From: JBGSZX01 sp964640545
Lineage (GTDB): Bacteria > Bdellovibrionota > UBA2428
Assembly: GCA_964640545.1 (NCBI GenBank)
Contig: CAZXHL010000142.1
Coordinates: 1-6,218, forward strand
DNA length: 6,218 bases
Direction of reading: 5' to 3'
The translations under genes were made by a program, and so were the position numbers. Under the pieces are notes generated by a model, which had not been told where the DNA came from, ran no database searches, and saw only the letters and a list, made by a program, of their open reading frames with translations. Below are positions 1-5,003 of the stretch, one piece after another; the first letter of the stretch is position 1, and each line of letters opens with the position of its first letter.

Positions 1-628
1 CCTAGGATTTTTCTCCAAAGGAATGATGGTTCCCGAGTTTGAAAAGGTTGCGTTTGGAATGAAAGAAGCTGGTGAGATTTCTAAGCCAGTTAAGACACAG
101 TTCGGCGAGCATTTGATTCAGTTTGTAGAACGCAAAGAGGCTTCTGAGAAAAGTTTTGATGAGGTGAAAGACGAAATTGCACCAGCGACTTGGATGGAAG
201 CTAGAAAAGAAGAAGAGCTCAAGACACTTTTGGCAGATTGGGCCGGTAGCTCCAATGGTCCCAGCGCCGCTCAGTTAAAAAAGTATAAATTAGAGTGGAA
301 AGAGGCTGAAGCATGGAAGCCTTCAAGTACATTTTTCCCCCCTATTGGAGACGTTGAGACTCACATGGCTGATTTCCTGTCTTTGACCTCTGATAAGAAG
401 TTTCTCGCTAAGGCGATTCCCAAAGGCAATGCCTTTGTGTTTGTTAGGTTGAAAAAGATAGAGGATGCCCCGTTAGAGGACGCTCAAGTTCTTGCTGATA
501 CCAAGGTAAACCAAGCTTATGAATTCTACTTTAAAACTCGATACGAAGATGCTGATAAGGCCAAGCGTATTGATATCAACGAAGAAAAGCTGGCACAGAT
601 CCAAGACGCCATTCAGCAGCAACTTTGA
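1..628 (+). CDS. PpiC/parvulin-type peptidyl-prolyl cis-trans isomerase, PpiD/SurA-like (C-terminal part)
   Basis: This is the C-terminal 208 codons of a longer gene. The reading frame is open from base 2, so the ATG at 23 is an internal Met and not the start. The first ~44 visible residues are the end of a rotamase (parvulin) domain: LGFFSKGMMVPEF, then GEISKPVKTQFGEHLI, the typical closing strands with the conserved F-G-x-H. The remaining ~160 residues are a charged, helix-rich tail ending in QQQL. It contains a short segment (AFVFVRLKKIEDAP) like those in the C-terminal part of PpiD-type folding factors. Such proteins catalyse proline isomerisation and assist folding of exported and outer-membrane proteins in the periplasm. 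Any signal peptide or membrane anchor would lie off the left edge, so PpiD-like and SurA-like architectures cannot be told apart here. An intrinsic terminator follows 55 bases after the stop, so this is probably the last gene of its transcript. The parvulin call is secure; the subfamily is inferred. Confidence 0.88.
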   Translation, partial: LGFFSKGMMVPEFEKVAFGMKEAGEISKPVKTQFGEHLIQFVERKEASEKSFDEVKDEIAPATWMEARKEEELKTLLADWAGSSNGPSAAQLKKYKLEWKEAEAWKPSSTFFPPIGDVETHMADFLSLTSDKKFLAKAIPKGNAFVFVRLKKIEDAPLEDAQVLADTKVNQAYEFYFKTRYEDADKAKRIDINEEKLAQIQDAIQQQL

Positions 629-656
629 TAAGCCACTCATTCCTAGTGCATATTTT

Positions 657-681
657 AAATTAAATAGTTTTATTTAGATTT
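657..681 (+). repeat. AT-rich inverted repeat just before the terminator
   Basis: TAAATA (661-666) and TATTTA (671-676) pair perfectly around a 4-base loop. AAAT (657-660) and ATTT (678-681) extend the stem past a single unpaired G at 677. The stem contains only A-T pairs, so it is weak as RNA. It could be part of the transcript end of the isomerase gene or chance in an AT-rich stretch. Confidence 0.35.
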
Positions 682-683
682 CG

Positions 684-722
684 GCCGTTTAGGGAGGTTT
701 TTTCCTCCCCTAACGGCTTTTT
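684..722 (+). terminator. Rho-independent terminator after the isomerase gene
   Basis: GCCGTT (684-689) pairs with AACGGC (712-717), and GGGAGG (692-697) pairs with CCTCCC (704-709). A691-T711 pairs between them, with T690 and C710 bulged. The loop is six T (698-703), and a run of five T (718-722) follows the stem. This is a classic GC-rich stem with a U tail, reading on the plus strand. The minus-strand side lacks a good T run, so it is probably one-way. Confidence 0.88.
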
Positions 723-734
723 GACAGCATAAAC

Positions 735-762
735 TTGCCGAAAAGGGATAAAATCTTATAGG
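735..762 (+). promoter_or_regulatory. Weak candidate sigma-70-type promoter for the 151-aa secreted-protein gene
   Basis: TTGCCG (735-740) and TATAGG (757-762) are 16 bases apart and could serve as -35 and -10 elements. Because a terminator lies directly upstream, the gene at 804 needs its own promoter somewhere in 723-803. A better-looking -35, TTGACA (721-726), overlaps the terminator's T run, but its nearest AT-rich -10 (TAAAAT, 749-754) is 22 bases away, which is too far. The exact assignment is therefore uncertain. Confidence 0.25.
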
Positions 763-803
763 ACTCGAGGGATAACGGGTCACTTCTGGGGGGAAGTTTA
801 TAC

Positions 804-1259
804 ATGGATAAGTTTTTGAGCCGATTTTGGGAAGTGATAGGTCTAAGCGCCTTGGTTGTGCTGTTTTGCCTAGAGATCAATGGTTCCGTTAGGGCGGCAG
901 ACCTGGGCGGGAAGCCAAAAAGTATCAAAGTAGGAGAGCAACCCAGTAACCCCGTGGATGATGGCTCTGATAAAGATGTCGTGCCTAAGGGCCGTCAGCC
1001 AGGTAGTTCCCTTGCAGATCAAGTCGATAATGAGGCTTTTGGCGGAGATCGAGCGATCAAACTTTCTCAACCTGAGATTCGCTACAAACCAACGCAAATC
1101 GACGGCACGACGATGTATGTTGTGGAGTATGATTCTAAGGGGCCATACGCCAGAGCGGTATCCAAACTAAAAAAACAACATGACGTTAAGACCGATAAAA
1201 ATGGTCATTTGCTTTTGAATCAAGGCCAGCTTGATGAAGTGATCAATCATGCAGAATAA
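804..1259 (+). CDS. Small exported protein of unknown function (151 aa)
   Basis: I do not recognise this protein family. A purine-rich ribosome binding site (GGGGGGAAG, 788-796) lies 7 bases before the ATG, which supports this start. The N-terminus looks like a Sec signal peptide: basic residues K3 and R7, a hydrophobic core at about 12-23 (IGLSALVVLFCL), and a V-R-A cleavage motif at 29-31 followed by ADLG. There is no proper lipobox before C22, so a lipoprotein is unlikely. Residues 33-88 are a charged, Gly/Pro/Asp-rich segment that is probably disordered. Residues 89-151 look like a small folded domain, with alternating strand-like segments (TTMYVVEYD) followed by a basic helix (AVSKLKKQH) and a Gln/Asp/Glu-rich end. 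The gene stands alone between two terminators, so it is probably transcribed singly. The likely location is the periplasm or outside the cell. That it is a real gene is well supported by the RBS, the signal peptide and the terminator; its function is unknown. Confidence 0.75.
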   Translation: MDKFLSRFWEVIGLSALVVLFCLEINGSVRAADLGGKPKSIKVGEQPSNPVDDGSDKDVVPKGRQPGSSLADQVDNEAFGGDRAIKLSQPEIRYKPTQIDGTTMYVVEYDSKGPYARAVSKLKKQHDVKTDKNGHLLLNQGQLDEVINHAE

Positions 1260-1262
1260 AGT

Positions 1263-1290
1263 ACTAATAGTCATATTAGTTTGAAACTAA
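1263..1290. repeat. Overlapping short inverted repeats after the stop codon
   Basis: ACTAATA (1263-1269) and TATTAGT (1274-1280) are perfect 7-base arms around GTCA. The right arm is shared with a second palindrome, TTAGTTT (1276-1282) and AAACTAA (1284-1290), around a single G. The second repeat runs into the first bases of the terminator stem. The two hairpins cannot form together. Their role is unknown, and they may only help stabilise the 3' end. Confidence 0.4.
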
Positions 1291-1325
1291 AAACCCAAGG
1301 TAGCATTTAGCTCCCTTGGGTTTTT
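1289..1325. terminator. Bidirectional Rho-independent terminator between convergent genes
   Basis: AAAAACCCAAGG (1289-1300) pairs perfectly with CCTTGGGTTTTT (1314-1325). The stem continues past one T-C mismatch with AGC (1302-1304) and GCT (1310-1312), and the loop is ATTTA. The T run after the stem serves the plus-strand gene ending at 1259. The A run before it gives an equivalent U tail for the minus-strand outer-membrane protein gene ending at 1354. The location between two converging genes fits termination in both directions. Confidence 0.92.
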
Positions 1326-1353
1326 GTTTTAATTTATCAACTCTAAGGTTTAA

Positions 1354-2334
1354 CTAGAATTTAGCAGCCAAACGAACTTTTACGTTTGAGTTTGTGGTAT
1401 CAGTTGTCGTTTTTGAGAATTCTCCCAAAACGCCGCCGCTAACACTTTTGTTGATGTCTTTGAGGAGTCCAATCTCGAAGGCTTGTTTTATGCCGGCTGC
1501 GTCTTGAGACGCTTTGTTGCCAGAGTAGAATCTACCGTAGAAATGGTGCATCGGGCGAAAAGCATAAGTGGCTGTCGCGCCAAATCCTAGACGTGCAGAA
1601 CTTCCGTTAACTTGAGCTTTGAGTAAGGCAAATTCGCCGAGAAATTTGAAGGTGTCACTTCCGCCCGCAATAGCAGCGCCAAAGCCAACAACAGCATTCG
1701 CTGAGTTTGCAGAATCACCATCCTTATTTTGGAAGCTAAAGAAAGCTTGTCCATCCAAGTCCTCATTAAGAGCCGCTTTGTAGGCAGCTGTGAAGTTCAT
1801 GCTGCTGTCCGCGCCGCCGGCACCTAAAGCATCATCATTTCCATTTTGAGCTGTGATCGAAAGAAGGCCGTCTTCTCCGAAATTGTGCTCGTAGTTAGCG
1901 CCAAGTGCGCGACGGTTTCTGAATGATTGAGTCAAAGATGCATTTACCCATCTGAGGCCAGTCGCGTCGTTGAGCCAAGAGATATAATCGTCGTGGAGGT
2001 ATCCAATTTGAAATTTACCATTCCCGGCACTTCGAGTGAGGTAGGCTCCTTCAACAAGAACGGCGGTAGAGGAAGTAGCAAATAAGCTGAAGTCCATTTC
2101 ATAGTTCCCATCAAGTTTATAGGTAGTAGATAAAAGTGCACGATCAACTCCGTAAGACATTGAACTGTTGTTAGAGGTGAAATTCACATCAAGTTCTGTC
2201 CAAAGTTCTCCACCAATGCTGAGCTTGTCATTGATCTTGGCCGCAGCGTTAGAGTTTGCGGAAGTGAAAGCCAAAGTAGCAATGCACCCAAAGGCGAGAG
2301 TTTTCGTTGTGAATAATTTAAAGTATTGTTTCAT
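1354..2334 (-). CDS. Outer-membrane beta-barrel protein, porin-like (326 aa)
   Basis: The N-terminus is a clear Sec signal peptide: MKQYFKLFTTK, a hydrophobic stretch LAFGCIATLAFTSA, then an Ala/Asn-rich cleavage region (ANSNAAAKIND) near residues 28-32. The rest shows the repeating short amphipathic strands of a barrel (such as KLSIGGELWTELDVNF, GKFQIGYL, GFGATATYAF), separated by polar Gly/Asn/Asp/Ser-rich turns. It ends in KVRLAAKF, and a C-terminal Phe is the signal for insertion by the BAM complex. The mature size of about 295 residues fits a 12- to 16-strand barrel. No substrate can be read from the sequence; a general or specific porin is the likeliest role. AAGGAG (2340-2345) lies 5 bases before the ATG and supports the start. 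It follows kdsA by 39 bases on the same strand and may be the last gene of that transcript, though a separate promoter inside the kdsA end is possible. I found no convincing one. Confidence 0.85.
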   Translation of the reverse strand: MKQYFKLFTTKTLAFGCIATLAFTSANSNAAAKINDKLSIGGELWTELDVNFTSNNSSMSYGVDRALLSTTYKLDGNYEMDFSLFATSSTAVLVEGAYLTRSAGNGKFQIGYLHDDYISWLNDATGLRWVNASLTQSFRNRRALGANYEHNFGEDGLLSITAQNGNDDALGAGGADSSMNFTAAYKAALNEDLDGQAFFSFQNKDGDSANSANAVVGFGAAIAGGSDTFKFLGEFALLKAQVNGSSARLGFGATATYAFRPMHHFYGRFYSGNKASQDAAGIKQAFEIGLLKDINKSVSGGVLGEFSKTTTDTTNSNVKVRLAAKF

Positions 2335-2358
2335 TTTTTCTCCTTGTTGATTTTTTTA

Positions 2359-2375
2359 AAACGTTTTTAACGTTT
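2359..2375. repeat. Perfect inverted repeat in the kdsA-OMP gap
   Basis: AAACGTT (2359-2365) and AACGTTT (2369-2375) form 7-base arms around TTT, filling almost half of the 39-base gap between kdsA and the outer-membrane protein gene. The right arm overlaps the kdsA stop codon by two bases. No T run follows on the minus strand, so it is not an intrinsic terminator. It could be an operator, an mRNA processing or stability hairpin, or chance in an A/T-rich gap. Confidence 0.4.
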
Positions 2376-3225
2376 ATATTTCAAGCAATCCTTTGCGGAT
2401 GCTTTGTAACGATTTAAGTAGAGACGGCATTTTTGCTAGCTCTAGTGAGTTCGGCCCATCACAAAGGGCTTTATCTGGATTCGGGTGAGTTTCTAAGAAC
2501 AGCCCGTCTATTCCCACGGCCATGGCTGCTCTTGCAAGGACGGCGATCATGTCACGACGTCCGTCGCTGGCGCCCCCTTTTCCTCCTGGAAGTTGAACGC
2601 TGTGAGTGGCGTCCATCACGACTGGCGCGTATTCTCTCATCTCTACGAGGCCGGTCATGTCGTTAATGAGCCTGCCATAACCGAAGCATGTTCCCCGATC
2701 GGCAAGCAATATGTTTTCGTTTCCTTGAGACCTAGCCTTTTGAACAATGCTTTTCATATCTCCAGGAGCCATAAATTGGCCTTTTTTGATGTGAAGAACT
2801 TTTCCTGTTTTAGCAGCTTCTACGACTAGATCTGTTTGACGGCACAAGAATGCGGGGATTTGAATGACGTCAGCGATCTCTGCAACTCTTTTGATCTGAG
2901 AAACTTCATGCACGTCTGTGATGAGATCACAGCCGACTTTGCTTTTTACGAGTTCTAGTCCCTTGAGCGCTGTTTCCATTCCTGGGCCTCGAAACGAATC
3001 GATACTTTGTCTATTGGCTTTGTCGAAACTGCATTTGAAAATCCAGGGGATTCCAAGTTCTTTCGTTGCGCGTTTTAATTCTGTTGCAACTTCAAGCACC
3101 ATGCCGGCATCTTCGAAAATGTCTGGTCCTGCAAATAAGACCCAATCTTTTCGATTTCCCCAAGTGTATTCGGCGTTTGAGGTCTTAAGTTCAACTGCGT
3201 TTCTATGTGTTTCGAAGAGGCTCAT
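2374..3225 (-). CDS. kdsA: 3-deoxy-8-phosphooctulonate (Kdo-8-phosphate) synthase
   Basis: KdsA condenses phosphoenolpyruvate with arabinose 5-phosphate to give Kdo-8-phosphate in the cytoplasm, the committed step of Kdo synthesis for lipopolysaccharide. At 283 residues it matches the family (E. coli 284). The single TIM-barrel domain shows the expected motifs: FKCSFDKANRQS (63-74), RGPG (79-82), DVHE (104-107), QIPAFLCRQTDL (122-133), KKGQF (147-151), the DATHSVQLPGG loop (205-215) with H208, ETHP (245-248) and CDGP (255-258). The residue that sets metal use is odd: D35 in FAGPDIFED sits where metal-dependent enzymes have Cys (AGPC) and E. coli-type enzymes have Asn. The codon is GAC and the rest of the gene is intact. 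The ATG is 7 bases after the kdsB stop and lacks a clear Shine-Dalgarno, so translation is probably coupled to kdsB. About 26 residues precede the first barrel strand, a little longer than usual. Confidence 0.96.
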   Translation of the reverse strand: MSLFETHRNAVELKTSNAEYTWGNRKDWVLFAGPDIFEDAGMVLEVATELKRATKELGIPWIFKCSFDKANRQSIDSFRGPGMETALKGLELVKSKVGCDLITDVHEVSQIKRVAEIADVIQIPAFLCRQTDLVVEAAKTGKVLHIKKGQFMAPGDMKSIVQKARSQGNENILLADRGTCFGYGRLINDMTGLVEMREYAPVVMDATHSVQLPGGKGGASDGRRDMIAVLARAAMAVGIDGLFLETHPNPDKALCDGPNSLELAKMPSLLKSLQSIRKGLLEI

Positions 3226-3232
3226 AAAGCAA

Positions 3233-4012
3233 CTAGTCTTCTATTCGATTTCGAGCCCATTGCAAATCGGCCGCTGTATCAATTCCATGAAATTCATCTG
3301 GATTGAGATCTTGGTCGACTTTTACCCAAAGCTTAAAACCGTTTTCCAGGGCTCTCAGCTGTTCTAATTTTTCGCTCAACTCTAGAGGACTCGGTGCCAA
3401 GTTGCAGAATCGTTCTAGGAACTCATATTTGTATGCGTAGGCGCCAATATGAAGAAGGCTCAAGGTCTTGGATGTGGAATCAGCTTGATGAGGAATAGGG
3501 CTTCTTGAAAAATAGAGGGCGTGCTGCTGCGCATTCAAGATGCACTTAACTTTGGAGATATCCGAGCGGTCTAGTGCCGTGGGCCACGGACACGCTAGCG
3601 TGAAATAGGACTCAGTCTTGTTCTTCTCAACCGTTTCAAAAAATGATCTTAAAACGTCGGAATTTACAAAAGGCATGTCACCTTGAACGTTGATGACTTT
3701 TAGGTGTGAAGTGTCGAGGCCGTGAGTCTTCGTGTAGCTTTGAACAGCTTTAAAAACTCTGTCGGTTCCCGAGGGGCATGATGGTTGAGTCATGATGACT
3801 TCGACATTCATACCGTGCTTTTTTATCTGCTCTGCAGATCTCTCACTATCAACGGCTACCAGCAACACTTGCGTCTCGAGTAAGGCGGAGCTTGTTGCTT
3901 TTATAGCGCGAATCATCAGCGGGATGCCGCCAATATCTTCTAAAATTTTTTCGGGAAGTCTTTCGGACTTTAGTCGAAATGGAAGAACAACGATTGAAGA
4001 TGGTTTTTTCAT
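3233..4012 (-). CDS. kdsB: 3-deoxy-manno-octulosonate cytidylyltransferase (CMP-Kdo synthetase)
   Basis: KdsB activates Kdo with CTP to CMP-Kdo, the donor used to attach Kdo to lipid A. At 259 residues it is slightly longer than E. coli KdsB (248). Recognisable parts are the CTP-binding start PFRLKSERLPEK (11-22) with R13 and K22, CPSGTDR (79-85), NVQGDMP (108-114) with metal-binding D112, ALYFSRSPIP (165-174), HIGAYAYK (188-195), PSPLELSEKLEQLRALENG (a core family block around 208-225), and GIDT (243-246) with the second metal Asp, D245. Several usually conserved residues differ: RLPGK is RLPEK, QGDEP is QGDMP, and VATD is VAVD (52-55). AGAGGT (4021-4026) is a good ribosome binding site 8 bases before the ATG. 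The gene sits between kdsD and kdsA. Identity as KdsB is well supported by motif order and neighbours. A related cytidylyltransferase for a modified sugar acid cannot be fully excluded. Confidence 0.92.
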   Translation of the reverse strand: MKKPSSIVVLPFRLKSERLPEKILEDIGGIPLMIRAIKATSSALLETQVLLVAVDSERSAEQIKKHGMNVEVIMTQPSCPSGTDRVFKAVQSYTKTHGLDTSHLKVINVQGDMPFVNSDVLRSFFETVEKNKTESYFTLACPWPTALDRSDISKVKCILNAQQHALYFSRSPIPHQADSTSKTLSLLHIGAYAYKYEFLERFCNLAPSPLELSEKLEQLRALENGFKLWVKVDQDLNPDEFHGIDTAADLQWARNRIED

Positions 4013-4043
4013 TTTTAAAGACCTCTGTTTTTCTTGTGAGATA

Positions 4044-5003
4044 TCAAATCAAATCGTGGATGTGAACAAGTCCAAGAAACAAGTTGTTCTCATCTACGAC
4101 CGGAGCGCAATTCACTTTTCTGCCCTTTTGTTCGAGCGTCGCGATAGCGTTATCAATCAAAATATCTTTCTTGAGTGTGATGGGTTTCTTCATCATGATC
4201 GTCGTTGCCGGAGAATCGATTTCAATTTTCTCGGCCCAGGCTCGGCGAATGTCTCCATCAGTGATGATACCTAATAGCTTTCCTTCAGCGTCCAAAATAT
4301 TGAAAACTCCTAGTGGGTAGTCACCGATAGCTTTGGCGACTTCAGTGAGAGGTGTGTTCTCGTTACCCCAAGCACATTTTTCTTTGCTGTGATAAACATC
4401 GGCAACATTTTGGTTCAGACGTTTTCCTATGCTGCCGCCCGGGTGGTAGCCCGCAAAAACCTGCTTGCTGAAACCTTGCTCTTCTGCAAAACATGAAACA
4501 AGTGCGTCTCCCAACGCGAGTGCTACGGTCGTGCTCGCCGTGGGGAGCATGTTGATCGGGCAGGCTTCCTTCTCAATACTAGCGTTCAGAACAACTTCGG
4601 AATGTTGAGCTAGAGGAGAATTAACATCTCCAGTGATGGCGATGCAGGGATTGCGATCCTTGAAGAAGGGCAGTATTCCCAAAATTTCAGCGGTTCTTCC
4701 ACTCTTTGAAAAAAGAAGCACAACATCGTCTTCACGAATCGAACCTAAATCACCGTGAAAAGCTTCTCCCGGATGCACGAAAATCGCAGTGACTCCCGTG
4801 CTCATAAACGAGGCCGCGAGTTTCATGGCCACATAGTGACTTTTGCCAACGCCCATAAACACGAGTTTGTTACGAGCCTTTGTCGCTTTGGTAATAAGAG
4901 TCAGAGCTTCTACAAAAGATTCGTCAACAAAATCAGCAGAACGCGAAATTGCTTTTGCTTGAGTTTGCAAAAATTCCTGGGCTCTTTTAACGTGATCACT
5001 CAC
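4044..5003 (-). CDS. kdsD: D-arabinose 5-phosphate isomerase (KdsD/KpsF family)
   Basis: This enzyme interconverts ribulose 5-phosphate and arabinose 5-phosphate, supplying the sugar that KdsA uses. The 319 residues hold an N-terminal SIS sugar-isomerase domain (about 1-195) and two CBS domains (about 198-258 and 264-319, ending HIHDLI). Motifs are GVGKSHYVAMKLAASFMSTG (51-70), FVHPGEAFHGDLG (75-87), the sugar-phosphate loop FSKSGRTAE (98-106), KEACPINMLPTASTT (145-159) and YHPGGSIGKRL (186-196). By alignment with the E. coli enzyme, the catalytic residues K54, E106, E146 and H187 are all present. The start codon is GTG at 5003-5001 and overlaps the end of the preceding dehydrogenase gene. 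A GGGGG stretch (5015-5019) 11 bases upstream may act as the ribosome binding site. The next in-frame Met is M50, beside the GVGKS motif, so the GTG is the sensible start. KdsD and the capsule paralogue KpsF cannot be told apart by sequence, but adjacency to kdsB and kdsA supports a Kdo role. Confidence 0.95.
   Translation of the reverse strand: MSDHVKRAQEFLQTQAKAISRSADFVDESFVEALTLITKATKARNKLVFMGVGKSHYVAMKLAASFMSTGVTAIFVHPGEAFHGDLGSIREDDVVLLFSKSGRTAEILGILPFFKDRNPCIAITGDVNSPLAQHSEVVLNASIEKEACPINMLPTASTTVALALGDALVSCFAEEQGFSKQVFAGYHPGGSIGKRLNQNVADVYHSKEKCAWGNENTPLTEVAKAIGDYPLGVFNILDAEGKLLGIITDGDIRRAWAEKIEIDSPATTIMMKKPITLKKDILIDNAIATLEQKGRKVNCAPVVDENNLFLGLVHIHDLI

Noticed and set aside
23..25. 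ATG as the start of the isomerase gene
   Set aside because: The frame is open upstream to the window edge, and the residues before it (LGFFSKG) belong to the conserved parvulin motif, so the true start is off the left edge.
721..754. TTGACA (721-726) with TAAAAT (749-754) as a consensus promoter
   Set aside because: The 22-base spacing is too long for a sigma-70 promoter, and the -35 overlaps the terminator T run.
710..928. 72-codon minus-strand frame across the intergenic region
   Set aside because: It overlaps the terminator, the leader and the start of the secreted-protein gene and has no family resemblance.
958..1170. 70-codon plus-strand frame inside the secreted-protein gene
   Set aside because: It is an alternative frame of the gene at 804-1259, which has its own ribosome binding site and signal peptide; this frame has neither.
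2335..2400. A dedicated promoter directly upstream of the outer-membrane protein gene
   Set aside because: TATAAA-like sequence is present on the minus strand, but no -35 element lies at a suitable distance, so I did not annotate one.
2918..3367. 149-codon plus-strand open frame opposite kdsA and kdsB
   Set aside because: It is antisense to conserved motifs of both enzymes and shows no recognisable protein features.
3792..4274. 160-codon plus-strand open frame opposite kdsB and kdsD
   Set aside because: It lies antisense to two clearly identified genes and spans their junction. It has a Cys/Ser/Ile-rich composition with no domain, which is what a shadow frame looks like.
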